Origin: Mytilus trossulus
Lineage: Eukaryota; Mollusca; Bivalvia; Mytilida; Mytilidae
Length of the DNA: 64,000 nt
Assembly: GCF_036588685.1 (NCBI RefSeq)
Contig: NC_086381.1
Span: forward strand, 55,613,431 to 55,677,430
Direction of reading: 5' to 3'
Part shown: positions 12,161 to 24,359 of the stretch, piece by piece
Layout: each line of letters starts with the position of its first letter
Position numbering within the stretch: position 1 is the stretch's first letter
Translations under genes and position numbers: made by a program
Notes under the pieces: generated by a model
What the model was told of the DNA's origin: nothing
The model's input: only the letters and a program-made list of their open reading frames with translations
Databases searched by the model: none

Positions 12161-12725
12161 ATACCATTAAAACGTTAAATCCCGCTGCAATTGTTTGCAT
12201 CTGTCCTAAGTCAGGGATCTAATGTTCAGTAGTTGTCGTTTGTTGATGTGGTTCATAAGTGTTTCTCGTTTCTCATTTTATTTTATTTATAGATAAGACC
12301 GTTGGTTTTCCAGTTTGAATGGTTTTACAATAGTTATTTGTTGGGACCTTTATAGCTTGCTGTTCAGTGTGAACAAACGATCCGTGTTGAAGACAGTACC
12401 TTGATCTATAATGGTAAAATCTATGTGTTACATATTGGTTTTTCGTTCATTTTTTTATATAAATAAGGCCGTTAATTTTTTTGTTTGAATTGTTTTACAT
12501 TGTCATTTCGGGGCCTTTATAGCTGACTATGCGGTATGGGCTTTAGTCATTGTTAAAGGCCGTACGGTGACCTATAGTTGTTAGTTTCTGTGTCATTTTT
12601 GTCTCTTGTGGACGGTTGTCTCATTGGCAATCATACCAAATCTTCTTTTTTATGAAATAAAATAATAAATGCTACTTGGATGGAGAGTTGTCTCATAGGC
12701 ACTCATACCACATCTTCCTATATCT
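12160..12725 (+). repeat. R3 and R2 repeats joined in tandem
   Basis: R3 occupies about 12160-12425 ('CAGTAGTTGTCGTTTGTTGA', 'AGCTTGCTGTTCAGTGTG'). R2 follows at 12430-12655 ('ATAGCTGACTATGCGGTATG'), then a short R3 end at 12660-12725 ('TTGGATGGAGAGTTGTCTCA'). Confidence 0.65.
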
Positions 12726-12729
12726 AATT

Positions 12730-13370
12730 GATGCCTCATAGTTTCTGTTTCAACGTTTTGTTTAACTCAAAAGCCATCTCTAACATAGCATATAAGTTGG
12801 AGGACTCAGTTTCAGCTTCAGCCGTCTGTTGATACAACAAACAAATCATACATTATGTTCTATAAGTTGTTATTGGTCATGACACGTTATCAACAAGCTT
12901 TCAGTATCTGCGAGTTCTATCGTCCGAAACGTGCATGTGAAGTAAGACGTTTTGCTGCTTTGTATCGATCTGATTTTCATAGTTTGTCCGTATATTGTTT
13001 TAAAAAACAGTGGACGGTTGGCACATTTAAACATGTTTGTCATATTTGATTTTTGTAATGTTTTTTTTTTATTATAAATCAGATCGTAAGTTTTTCAATT
13101 GAATAATTTCATATTTTTCTTGTCAGGAATATAAACGACTTTACCATGTGTATAAAAATCAGTTATGCTCGTAAATTAATCTAAAAGTGTTGTATGTCTA
13201 TTTATGATAAAAAATGGTGATGCATATTTGATATCCAAGTACAATAGTATATCTCTTTAGTAAACAATAATACGAGAATCCTTCACTCTATGAGTTTTGA
13301 CATCTATCTCCTCCCTTCCAATTATCTAGTAAGTTCAAAGACTTTATTTTCATATTGTTGTATCTTCCTT
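12730..13370. other. AT-rich DNA, partly shared with unit B
   Basis: 13190-13370 aligns with 24900-25080. The rest shows nothing recognisable. Confidence 0.4.
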
Positions 13371-13485
13371 TCTTTTTATAAAAAGAAGATGTGGTATAAT
13401 TTCCAATGAGACACAAAATTAACAACTATATGTCACCGTACGACCTTCAACAATGAGCAAATCCCATACTGCATAGTCAGCATGT
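13370..13485 (-). repeat. R2 dispersed repeat, partial
   Basis: 'AAAAGAAGATGTGGTATAAT' and 'ATGTCACCGTACGACCTTCA' mark the R2 3' half in reverse. Confidence 0.65.
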
Positions 13486-13984
13486 ATTTTTGCTGATGAA
13501 TTATCCCTTTAATAACCATCTTAGTAGTAATATGCTAAATCTTGTTGCATGGTTGGAACTCATGAGGTCTTCTTAACAAATCCAACAGTCCAGAATAGGG
13601 ATATCCCCCCACTAACAAATCCATGGCCTATCTCTATAAATATATAGGAATACATTTCTAGAACATCATCGTTAGGTGAAGGGTACTATCTGCAGTAAAG
13701 GGGAAGTCTTCATTTAACTAAGTTGTGTGTTTTTTTAGAAAAAAAGTTATCTTACTATTAATAAATCTTCTGGTTCTACGTTAGTTTTGTTAGTATATAC
13801 TCTTCAATGTACAAATATTTATGATATAATTTTAAACTTCATATTTAATTTACTAAACAGTTGGAGGTTTAGGTAGCTTTAAAACCAAGTTTAATCTATC
13901 TTTTTCTACACAGACAAGAGGCTGTCAGAGAGACAGCAAACAGGATTTTCCTGCAGAGGTCGAATTGTGAACAGTTGAGCAAGT

Positions 13985-14251
13985 ATGGACCCATTAGGCT
14001 TAAAGCAGCTTTTAATTTTGATTGTGATTGAATATTTGATACATCATGTGTTTGTGACACAAAATAAATGTGGTCAAGAACTGAAAAAAAAAGAAATTGA
14101 ACATTTACCTTTTAATATGGTCAAATATCCAAAATCTAAATACATTGCAAGAATCAACATATCGAAGAACTCCAAGAATTCAATTGTTGATGAACTACTT
14201 CTTTGTTTAACCTGTTCTGTTCAAAGGAAAATAATGAAAATCGAAAATTAG
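13985..14251 (+). CDS. Possible small secreted or membrane protein, or first exon
   Basis: An 88-codon frame from an ATG. The start MDPLGLKQLLILIVIEYLIH has a hydrophobic core (about residues 8-24) like a signal or membrane segment. It is followed by a Lys-rich region and a CLTC motif near residue 75. It lies in DNA that unit B lacks. There is no homology I recognise, no clear promoter, and the AT-rich composition makes a chance frame quite possible. Confidence 0.2.
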   Translation: MDPLGLKQLLILIVIEYLIHHVFVTQNKCGQELKKKEIEHLPFNMVKYPKSKYIARINISKNSKNSIVDELLLCLTCSVQRKIMKIEN

Positions 14252-14259
14252 ATATAATA

Positions 14260-15130
14260 TAACCTAAGACTATTAAAGTAGATATGATGTTATATTCATT
14301 TTTAAATTATAATCAAATATAATTAATAGTTTTCAAATAAAGTTCACTCCAATGATTGACATTTTACAGATGTTGTGTGAAATCTAGATAAAAGATGAAA
14401 ATCATTTTAAAACACTTAGTGTAATCCAAATTTTTATATATAGATGATAGTTCTCAATATTTTTCTTTCATTTGTAGCAAATTAATATAGATATGCAACT
14501 TCTCTTTTTTTTTTTACTTTTTAAATTATTGAAATAGATTATTAACTAATGAATTTGCAAATCGTGAACCCCAAACAGGATAAAGTAAAAATTAGAATTA
14601 ACACACACAACAACAAAAAATATATATATAGCAATTAGAAAATTAATTTATACAGAAAAGCACACAAATTTTTCAAACAATTTATCAAAGAAAACTTATC
14701 TTTTATATCTTCAAAATGTGTAATAATGAACAGTTGATTTCTAATTATATCCATACAACTCCTATATAGCTTTAATTCATCATCACTCAGAAAACAGAAA
14801 AATTATCAAATAAATATGTCACTCGAATTGTAATTGTCAGATAAGACATAAATTTCATACTTTATGTATAAAGTCAACAATTTCTGAACAAAGAGAAATA
14901 ACTCAATGACAGTATAAATACCACTTTTGTATATGACAGCGGATGAAAACTTTTGCAACATTGAGAAGAACTAAAATCGCGAAAATTGAACTTGTTCATA
15001 CAGTCGCAGGACACAACATATGCAAATTTGAAAACATTTCGTCAAAGGGTTTTCATATGTTATTGTAGAGACAGTATTTGGCAGCCGCCCGCACTTCTGC
15101 CTTCATCCCCAAACCAAGAACCGGTTTTTA
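14260..15130. other. AT-rich DNA without recognised features
   Basis: Runs of A/T and short open frames only. It is not matched in unit B. Confidence 0.4.
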
Positions 15131-15139
15131 CTTCGAAAA

Positions 15140-15262
15140 ACCGGTTGAAAATGCATGAACCAAGTCAGGAATGTGACAGTTGTTATTTATTCGTTTGATG
15201 TGTTTCAGCTTTTGATTTTGCCACTTGATTAGAGACTTTCAGTATTTTTGTGATTTTACTTG
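15140..15262 (+). repeat. R1 dispersed repeat, 3' part
   Basis: 'ACCAAGTCAGGAATGTGACA' through to the characteristic end 'GTGATTTTACTT'. Confidence 0.65.
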
Positions 15263-15676
15263 GAAAATGGTAAATACATAATTCTCAGATTCTTACGACG
15301 AAATGTTAAGTTATGAAAACCAAGTGGAATATGATGACGATTTCTGGAAAATAAAAAAATAAACCTGGCCAAGGATGTTTACAATTTTAAATAGAATCCT
15401 TAAAGGGGGTTAATGACTTGTACAATGAATATTCGTAACTCTGAGCTTAATCAAAACCTGCAATACATCTAAGGTGTATGAAGACTGTCGGTCATACAGC
15501 GCTTCAAACAAATTTAAGATGAACGTAATTAGCATTAAGACAGATATTTGTAATCATATGGTAAACACATTTTGAATATATAACACTGGATTATCTACGA
15601 GGCTGGCTTTGAATACTAGATTATAAACATGATAAATACAATAACAAAAATTACATAAATGTTAAACATGTTTAGT

Positions 15677-17362
15677 TTATGATGTCACATCAAACAAAAA
15701 TGCCTTTTCTATCACGTTTGCTACTAATAACTTGTTAGATATAAGGTCATAGTGCAAAACACTGGGCTCCTTAAGACCGTCTCTCGTAGATAATAATTGT
15801 CTATATCGTTGTCCATCGGGGGAGATAACTACCACATTACAAGAATGACGTCCTATCACATAAACATTCCCACTATTGTCTACAGCTATACCAAGTGGAA
15901 ACTTCAGAATACTCAGATCCTTGAATTCCCATCTAATCTGTCCTTGCATATCAGTGCATGTGACTGTACTTTGGTCTTTGTCGGTATAGATTATTGTGTC
16001 ATTGAATGTTTTTACATACGACCAATCTCTTAGTTTTGAATTTATGATTGTACCAGCAGAACAATCTCTAAAACTTATTTTCTTCAACCCTTGCGCTCTT
16101 GCACAGTATATCAAGTCCTTGTCATATAGATCTATGCCGTCATTACTTGAATCAACATTCAATGATTTCTTGATGGTCTTTAGTTTTATATCAATAAAAT
16201 GAATATGATTTGAATTGTAACCAGAGGTTACAGCTATAATATTATCGCCTAAATATATAACATCAAAAACATTTCCTGTTTTAATTTCACAGTATTTCGA
16301 TCCATCTGGATTGACTACTGTAACATAACCTGGAGTGTAACAAGTAAACACCATTTTACCATCTGTAAGCATTGCACAACCTCTAACCTCTCTACTATAC
16401 GTATTGAAGGACTGAACCAACGTTAATTTTAAGTCATCTATAGACTTTGTTGGTACAGGAATTAACGATTGGGCGGCTTGTTTATCCTTCTGCCTCACAA
16501 AGGGAATATTATTTGGTTTCGTCTCTGTAACAACTTCTCCAAATCTTTTTACATCATTTGTCAAATTCTCCAAATATGTGTCTATCTTACAAAAGAAACG
16601 AGTATGACTCAGACTACCGCTTTTGCCTATTGACTGTATAAATTCTTCTTTTGTAGCAATGTCACGTTCCATTTGTTTCAATGTAAGAAACGTCTGTAGT
16701 TCAGAAGCGTGCTGCTTTATTTTCAAATGATTGGATTGAAATTCTTCAATATCTTTTTTATTCTTCTCAATTAATTTCAGGAATTGGTGAATATCTTTAT
16801 TCTGCTTATCAATGGTTAAATTCAGTACTCCAATTAAGGTATGCTGAAGAAAGTCAAGATGATTGTTAATTGCCTCCCTAGCCTTTAGTATTTTTGTCTC
16901 AATTTGTTCTTTTTGCTCTTTTATGGAAATCAAATTTTCTTCACGATTTTGCTTAACACGTTGCATATAATCAGCTATATCGGAAAGCGTGTGCTCTAAT
17001 TCCTGGAAGGCATTGGATGATTTGACGTTTTTGATAACGTCATCAATATCAACAAAATCTTTGCAATCATTGTGTACTTCGATAACACATTTTTTACAAC
17101 ATGGACAGTCATGCTTTTTACAGAATATTTGGAACCTTTGATTATGTTTTCTGCAAGACTGGGAAACTTGGAGAACTTCAGATGGTAAATTTTGATAATC
17201 ACCAATAGGAACGATGTCATGATCACGTGATGATTTGGAAATACTGTGGTGTTCCTTACAGTCATCACATAGCCCTTCATCGCATTCGGAGCACCACACC
17301 ACGGATGGTATGGTGACATGTCGAAAATCACAGATACCACAGATTGAAAAATTACTTGCCAT
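15677..17362 (-). CDS. TRIM-like protein, B-box/B-box/coiled coil/NHL beta-propeller (gene 1)
   Basis: A 561-residue protein read from one uninterrupted block. The N-terminus has two zinc-binding B-boxes. The first uses C8, C11, C24, C27, C32, C35, H38/H39 and H48. The second uses C70, H73, C81, H84, C88/C89, C92, H97 and C100. A Lys/Glu-rich coiled coil spans about residues 115-265. A C-terminal beta-propeller spans about 305-561, with a clear NHL repeat from residue 489 (PLGIAVDNSGNVYVIG). No RING finger precedes the B-boxes, so direct E3 ligase activity is not supported. In this family the coiled coil usually dimerises and the propeller binds partner protein or RNA; the partner here is unknown. 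The ATG is chosen because the paralogues start at the same point. A splice acceptor (AG at 17367-17368) lies 4 nt upstream. The stop is TAA. It is the intact sister of the copy at 25326-27008. Confidence 0.9.
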   Translation of the reverse strand: MASNFSICGICDFRHVTIPSVVWCSECDEGLCDDCKEHHSISKSSRDHDIVPIGDYQNLPSEVLQVSQSCRKHNQRFQIFCKKHDCPCCKKCVIEVHNDCKDFVDIDDVIKNVKSSNAFQELEHTLSDIADYMQRVKQNREENLISIKEQKEQIETKILKAREAINNHLDFLQHTLIGVLNLTIDKQNKDIHQFLKLIEKNKKDIEEFQSNHLKIKQHASELQTFLTLKQMERDIATKEEFIQSIGKSGSLSHTRFFCKIDTYLENLTNDVKRFGEVVTETKPNNIPFVRQKDKQAAQSLIPVPTKSIDDLKLTLVQSFNTYSREVRGCAMLTDGKMVFTCYTPGYVTVVNPDGSKYCEIKTGNVFDVIYLGDNIIAVTSGYNSNHIHFIDIKLKTIKKSLNVDSSNDGIDLYDKDLIYCARAQGLKKISFRDCSAGTIINSKLRDWSYVKTFNDTIIYTDKDQSTVTCTDMQGQIRWEFKDLSILKFPLGIAVDNSGNVYVIGRHSCNVVVISPDGQRYRQLLSTRDGLKEPSVLHYDLISNKLLVANVIEKAFLFDVTS

Positions 17363-17639
17363 TGTCCTAAAAATAGATTTTAATTAATTTAATATTATTC
17401 AACTGGAACACTGAACTATCAATATTTTGTTTGGATTGATAAATCTATACTGTAAACAAACAATCAATAGCAGAGGATGTATCTTATAACCTTAAATGAC
17501 ATTTATTTAATTAATTCCAAATTTCAATAGGGAACATGTATAACATTGTAGTAATAAACCATTATTGAAGACGTTTCGACCATTGACCCTCTTCCGTTTC
17601 TTTGTTTTTCTTCCTTTTACAATCATTTTAAAAAAGATT

Positions 17640-18020
17640 ATCAAAATAAAATAAAGAAACTGAATAAGGCCCATGGCCGAAAGAGGGGCGAAAGATACCA
17701 GAGGGACAGTCAACCTCATAGAAAGAAAAAAACACTGACAAAGTCTTGGCTGAAAAAGAAAAAGATAAAAAAAACAGACAAATAATAGTACACAAGATAC
17801 AACATAGAACACTTAAAACTAAGCAACACGAACCCCACCAAAAACTGGGGGTGATTTCATGTGTTCTGGAAGGATGAGCAGATCCTGCTCCACATGTAAC
17901 ACCCGTCATGTTGCTTATGATATTACAAACCCGGTAAATAGCCTAATTCGGTAGGTCACATTTGAGAAAAGGGAAGGGGATTTTAGTTACGACATAAGGA
18001 ACATATCCGATATCATCTGT
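17640..18020 (-). repeat. R4 dispersed repeat
   Basis: Contains 'CACATGTAACACCCGTCATG' and 'ACAAACCCGGTAAATAGCCT', which I remember as a common mussel repeat. A fragment of the same family is at 35080-35190. Two overlapping minus-strand frames here are repeat-derived. Confidence 0.5.
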
Positions 18021-18304
18021 GAATCGTCTTGAATAATGGTTTAATACTACAGTAATGATATTTATTTCAGCAGGCACGGGTATCTGAATAAAAAAGATAT
18101 TTTAAATCATTTTAAACTATGACGTATATTTCAACGACGATACCGGTCCTTAAAACCACTGTCATATTGCAAAAATTGTGATACAAATTTTGCATTTGAA
18201 ATACTCTAAAGATAAACATATTTTAAAGGTTAACAAGATCATACAGAAATGGCCTCTGACTTCTGAACGTTTTTTAAAATTTAGCCCATTTATATGTTTT
18301 AGAG

Positions 18305-18485
18305 TTTAATGTGGCGTCTATTTTCATTGAACTGGTACACATTTTGGTTTGGAGCCAACTGTAGCCCGCTTCTGTGTGTGTGTTGTCGCACTGTGTTGAA
18401 GACCAATTTGTTGCTCTCGGTTGTGTTTCTACTCTTTGGTCGGTTTGTGGTCCCTTTGACACATTCTTATTCCATTTTCAAGACA
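18305..18485 (+). repeat. R5 dispersed repeat
   Basis: Shares 'TTGAAGACC' through 'CCTTTGACACATTCTTATTC' with 50870-51055. Confidence 0.6.
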
Positions 18486-18844
18486 AAGAGGTATTGGAGA
18501 TGCAATATTGTATAATGAATCAAAGGCATTTTATGATTAAATTAATCAATAAATGTAATAACAAAAACATATTGAAAAAATTGGGCTTGTAATTTCTTTG
18601 TGTACTTCATATTATTTTGATAAATTTCAAATATAGTTTGTTCTGTTAAAACATGTTATTTGTGTAAAAATGCGAACACGGTTTCCATATTTTGGACTGT
18701 TAATCTTATCAGACAGTAAATTAATGTAAAATAATTTCACCACAGTTGAATGCACAGCAGTGTAAGTTGTGACGATTATTAGGAATATGTATAGAACAAA
18801 ATATTACAAAAAATGCGGAGAGGATTTTAGTCATGCAAATAAAC

Positions 18845-18990
18845 TCATCATAGATACCAGGATTAAATGTTGTATTTACGCCGGACGTGCGTTTCGTCTA
18901 CAAAAGACTCACCAATGACGGTCGAATCCAAAAAAGAAAAAAAAGGCCAAATAAAGTACGAAGTCGAAGAGCATTGAGGACCAACATTCC
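18845..18990 (-). repeat. R6 dispersed repeat, partial
   Basis: Reverse copy of the 'GACGAAACGCGCGTCTGGCG' family. The matching copy in unit A is at about 20-150. Confidence 0.65.
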
Positions 18991-19484
18991 TAAACATTCT
19001 GTTATCTCTAAGGAGGAGGGACATCGTTTTTTTCTCTATTATATAGTTTGAACCTAACGATATAGGGCAAATATCCCCTATATTTGATTCATTAATAATG
19101 GTTTTTTTAAAATTTCTTTCATGAAATTATTTTCCCCATTTCTTTTATAAATATGCAATGGTATATTACCATGAATACTGGCAGTTAATGCAACATTGCA
19201 TATTTCAAATATTGCATTGAAGGAATTAAAACCTAGATAAATCATTATATATTTGAAAAAATCTTTGTAATTATTTCTAATAAGAATTTTGTTTCGGTTA
19301 CAAAGTTAATGTTCTTCTTGACAATTTTTTATAAATTGCTCAAATTTCCCTAACATTTATTCAAGAATGATAGCAGTTTAAAACTATTTTAATGCATTGA
19401 TACCCAATCAAGTGAAATATTTGAAAATACGCTGAGAAATTGATAATAACTAACAACAAACATAGGAGCCTGTAACAGTCATTC

Positions 19485-19742
19485 AGTGGTTGTCGTTTGT
19501 TAATTATGTGTTACATATTTGTTTTTTGATCATTTTTTGTACATAAATTAAGCCGTTATTTTCTCGTTTGAATTGTTTAACATAGTCATTTCGTTTTTTT
19601 TTTTATAGCTGACCAAGCAGTATGGGCATTGCTCATAGTTGAATGCCGTACGGTGACATTTAGATGTTTATTTCTGTGTCATTTGGGCTCTTGTGGAGGG
19701 TTTCTCATTTGCAAACATACCTAATTTACATTCTTTTTTTTA
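19485..19742 (+). repeat. R2 dispersed repeat, near full length
   Basis: Runs from 'GGTTGTCGTTTGTTAATTAT' through 'GCCGTACGGTGACATTTAG' to a T-rich end. It is absent from unit A at the equivalent place, so it inserted after the duplication. Confidence 0.65.
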
Positions 19743-19770
19743 TATCAATGTATTAATCGATTACATGATT

Positions 19771-19789
19771 TGTGTGTGTGTGTGTGTGT
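19771..19789 (+). repeat. (TG)n microsatellite
   Basis: About nine TG units, just downstream of the R2 copy. Confidence 0.9.
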
Positions 19790-21109
19790 CAGGATTGTAA
19801 ATTCGCTTGTTTTGATATAAATTCATAGACAATTGTTCCACCCCCTTTTTTGTTGTTGTAAAGTGACTGTGATAAAACATTTTATTTTAAATCGAAATAT
19901 GTTTTTAATCTTGATAAATTTAATATTTTTAAAGCTATCACACATATGATTGCCCTTATAAGAAAAAAATCCCTTAATCAAGCAAACCCAATGGAAAATA
20001 AATTGTCGGTGCCATAGAGATGGGTCAAATCTATTTAACGGATACAATGATTTGGAACGTTTTTAAACAATTAAGATTTAACTAACATATACAGTTGTAA
20101 AGCTGAATGATTTGATCGAGTCCTCATGTGATTGAAGTTTTGTTTTCTTCTAACCAAATTGCTAGGTGATAATTACGAAATATTTTAAAATAGCTCTACT
20201 TTGCCTTTATCACTCCATGCATAAGTTTCCATCTTTTTATATATCTGAGGAATTTAGTCTTTTATCATTTCTTTACTTTTTATATTGTCACATATTTGTG
20301 TTTTCCACCCATTCCCATAGGTGACAAGAAACCAGAAAAAAACAGTAATCGATGACCTACAGCCCATGTAACAACTCTTTTCGTTGCCTGTAGATGGCCG
20401 TATTGTTGCAAGGCAAAATGTTTGTTAATTAATATACAATGTACCGTTAATTGTACATAGGCAGTCCCAATTTACTCGATCTTCAACACAAACAACTTGA
20501 TTTACATAATCTACATTGATAATTTCTTCCTTAACTTAAATATTTGCCACACTAGGTGGAAGTTTCGGCTCTTAATGTGTTTTTTTTTTCATGCTCGTCC
20601 ATCAAAAAACACCGTTCTGTCGTTGGTCAATTTGCAAAATTTAGGACATTTTAGTTGGTGAAATATGTTTTAATTGTTTGAAACATCGACCACAAATGAA
20701 CCCAGCTGTTGATAAAAAGTATGTTTATTGTTTGATTATTGTAAATAGTGAAAACAAAAGTGCATGCTATAAGCTATCATTTATTATTTAGGTTATTATA
20801 AGTAATCATAAAATAATTCCTCAGTTAATCGAAGACTTCAGTTATTTTATACATTGAAAAATTTTACTTTACCTAAGGAGTACTAAGTGAAATCTAAGTT
20901 TGAGGAAAACTTAGATGTTTATGCATACAAGCCCAATTAAAAACGAAAGTAGGACACACGAAATAATATAAATAAACCTGGCAATTAGTCATATATAATA
21001 AAATAAGCTGTGAAGGAATGACGATTTAAGGTTGTCATGAATATTTCTTTAACATCAAACCAAAAACGTTGAAATTCTACCTTACAAATACATACCAAGG
21101 AATAATAGT

Positions 21110-22270
21110 AATGTGTTATCCGGAAAGAGCGTGATTCTCCCTACATGCAACATTTTTTTCCAAAAATAGATTATATTAAGAAACTTTAATAGCGGTAGTT
21201 TTTAAATGTGAAACAGAAAGACCTGAACAAAATAAACGTCAGTATGAGAAAGTCTGAGTTTTGGGGAAAAGATAATCATTGATTCCGGAGAATACAGGTA
21301 ATATGTATTCAGCGGTGTAACAATATATTCAACGAAAGAGCAGAGCGTTTTTCGTTTTGCTTTATTTTTGTTTAATAAAATATACATTTCATCTAATAAC
21401 ATGAATAAGATATCATGCAATTAGATATTATATCATCAAATATATATATTATGTCTAAAAATAACAATAATTAACATTCAATTTAATAAAGCGTGGATTA
21501 GCTTGTAAAAATAAACTGATACCGTTATAAAATTTAGATTATATAAAGGTTTAAGAATATATCTTTAACTTGGTAATAGATTTATCAAAAAGTTCTATTA
21601 TATTTTTAAAATAACAAATATTTTGCTAAACAAAATAGCTTCATCAGGCGTGTGCATCTATCAGCATAATTAAGATGAAACTGGATGCATGGTAACAAAT
21701 ATTTATGTAGCGTAAAGTACACAAAGATTGATTACATTTTTTAACCACAGTTTTAAGGAATAGTACGTGACCGAGAAAAAAAGTTTGTTAGACAACTACT
21801 TCATTTTCTAAACAAATCTACGAAAATATTTATTTCATTCACTAGATTCTTAAGTTCTTAAATTCATCAAATTTACAGTGGAAACAAGTGAATATCTATT
21901 CTTAGATTCAACAATAATAAATTCCAGTAATCAAGTTATTATAACCGACATAGTTTATAAAAACTACAGATACTCATCATTACTTAAATTGAGATTTTTG
22001 TCATCCAACGCACACAAAGTTAATATCCCTTGGTGCATGGTAAGACGGACTTCTGCGATAATCACATATGAACCCTATGAGATATCAGGCTGGACAAACG
22101 GAAGTTGTAACTACTACTTCTACGGTACCCGTCGATACTAATTAAAAAAAGCTAAAGAATTAAGTATAGCTTAACATAGAACGACGAAACAAAGCACAGA
22201 AAACACCATTTCGTTTAAGAACACTAATGATCATGGTATCACAAATGAGTATACTGTCATACAAATTAAT
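21110..22270 (+). repeat. X repeat, copy X4
   Basis: The least interrupted X copy, in unit B. It contains no element at the point where X2 has the 746-bp insertion, nor at the point where X1 has an R1 copy. Confidence 0.65.
21879..22141 (+). pseudogene. Exon-like relic in X4, frame still open
   Basis: An open frame of about 87 codons directly follows TTTACAG. It encodes ETSEYLFLDSTI and, later, two cysteines and three tryptophan or tyrosine-rich stretches ending YYFYGTRRY. There is no ATG at the start: the open frame begins with GTG right at the acceptor, as an internal exon would. I do not recognise the domain. It could be a surviving exon of a lost gene or a chance open frame. Confidence 0.3.
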
Positions 22271-22399
22271 CTAAATGGAATGTGAGATCTGAGGAACATC
22301 ATTACTATTTACAGATCATTACAATATTTTTCATTAATATTTTTGTAAATACATGTTTTGATCATAAATATACACACATTTTTCCGTGTATAAGGGTAA

Positions 22400-23010
22400 T
22401 TTACTTTTACTGATCGCTATTGTTTTGGAATTATAGATTATTAGCTTAGGAAGAGTAAATGAAATAATTTCCCAAACTGTTGTCTGCTCAGTTATATTTA
22501 ATTTACAATAAAAATATATATCAACGGTGGATAAATAACTGCTCTTAAATGCAAACGTTTTGTTTGTGCTTTGGTTAGTCCTTCCATGTCACGTGAAAAG
22601 GTTTACCTTAAGTAATTTACTTCTATCGAATGTTCGGGAATTAAGTCCAGACTCTAAGAGTTATGAAAAACCATTTTTTAACCCTTTATCCAACATATAT
22701 GATGTCGTATAATCGGTTATGACATGACAGCGAATAGTTAGGGAGTATCACGACGACTGATCTAGTGGACAATGAAATACTGACCCTTCCGCAGAACTGC
22801 ATTTCAATCCGTGTTGATGATAGGGTTCGTTTCGCTCTATTGAAATTTCCCATGCATTTTGTTCTGCTTTCAGTCAGTTTTTATTTAAATTTTAGTCATT
22901 GTGATTTTTATTGTCTCTTAGTAATCATAACTCATTCTCATTTACACTCTGATGATTGTTTGTATGAGGAATGTTCTGTCGGGCTTATTTTTTATTCGAA
23001 TGCATTTTGG
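22400..23010. other. Non-coding DNA of unit B
   Basis: Patchily similar to 10245-10420 and to 7158-7230 of unit A. No coding frame is supported. Confidence 0.4.
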
Positions 23011-23149
23011 TATTCTTAATTAACTCATTTTCATTCTATAAACAATTCACCTCCATAAACACCCGGTGATGATTTTTAAGAGAAAACTGTTCAAATATTT
23101 AAAATAAGCTTTGTGCTTTTGATTTACTTATTTCCTATTGAATGTAGCT

Positions 23150-23310
23150 TGTCATATCGGGGCCTTTTATAGCTGACTATACGATATGGCCTTTGATCTT
23201 TGTTGAGGGCCGTACAGTGACCTATAGTTGTTCATGTCTGTGTCATTTTGGTCTATTGTGGACAGTTGTCTCATTGGCAATCATACCACATTTTCTTTTT
23301 TGTATTTATT
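23150..23310 (+). repeat. R2 dispersed repeat
   Basis: 'TATAGCTGACTATACGATAT', 'GGCCGTACAGTGACCTATAG' and the end 'TCATTGGCAATCATACCACA'. Confidence 0.7.
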
Positions 23311-24359
23311 CTATCCTGTGCAATTTTTTAAATCATTATCTACTTCACAAGCTACAGAAATGCAGCTGATTTGTTTTCAATACATTTGCTGTTTCCTTAT
23401 TTGGAAATATGTGTACTAATGTTTAACAACCTTTCGCCTTTTTGATATTCTTTGATCAAAGTGAATTATAATTGTTTTTTTATTTAAACATGTACATACT
23501 TATTGTCTGTCCAAATGCAATACAACACTATAAAGACCCAGTGTTTGTTTGAATAAGGAAACTGTAAACATATTTCAAACAAGAATTTTGCTTTTAATAA
23601 TTTATCCTTTTCTGCTTATACAGTGACCTTTTATCTACACGAGGCAATTCTTTAGATGTATCATTTACATTAATTCATATCTACTTCACACTTCTGCAGC
23701 TAATTTTTTCCCAATACATGTGCCGTGTCCTTATTAGTAAATATTTACACTGACTTTTAACAACCTCTCACGATAGTATATTCTTTGGTCATAAAGACAA
23801 TACAATGTTATAAATTTGGTTTTAAGTAAAACATATACATGACTTTCATAGGTAGCTTCCAATTAGATCGTATAGCATGTGGTGTATATCTTTTATTTTT
23901 GTTATCTTTTTTGTGTTTTGATAACCTGTTACTGCATTTTCCAAGTGCTTATTGTTTTGTATTTACTTTCTTGATTATATACTTTTGTTCATAAATGCAT
24001 GCACATATTTTATTTATGTGTAAGGGTTAGAAAATGTACTTGTACAGATTGTTTAAGAATTTGTTAGTAATGTCCTTTAGCATGTATAGGGTTAGGAAAA
24101 AGATATTTGCCGCCACTTTTTCCAGTTGCAGTCCAAATGTTCCAAACCTTCAACCTGGACAGCTTAAATTGCAGCACCTACCATTGTACGTATTGTTAAT
24201 TGTTTGGCGTCTTGAATATAAATGAAATACTTGCCCCTGGACGGTAAGCAACTAATCAACAATCAATCATTTACCGACTCGTTATCGTATATTTATGATG
24301 CCTGTTCATTGTTAATGAAATACCATTGGATAGTTACGAGAGTATCATGAGGATTATCA

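Larger units (their letters stand above)
1..17362. repeat. Segmental duplication unit A
   Basis: Colinear with unit B (18833-27008). Matching blocks include 1-440 with 18833-19270, 1820-3300 with 19240-20940, 3940-6200 with 20940-22400, 7600-8107 and 10222-11560 with 23030-24360, 13190-13370 with 24900-25080, and 15540-17362 with 25125-27008. Unit A is longer because of insertions at 443-1812, 4492-5237, 8108-10219, about 11600-13050 and about 13380-15500. Confidence 0.75.

Noticed and set aside
15797-16202. Plus-strand frames inside gene 1 (and the same in genes 2 and 3)
   Set aside because: Antisense shadows of a strongly supported coding region; they recur only because the sense gene is conserved.
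17507-17909. Minus-strand genes of 93-101 codons upstream of gene 1
   Set aside because: Two overlapping frames in the R4 repeat region, Phe/Leu/Cys-rich through T-runs, with no family resemblance.
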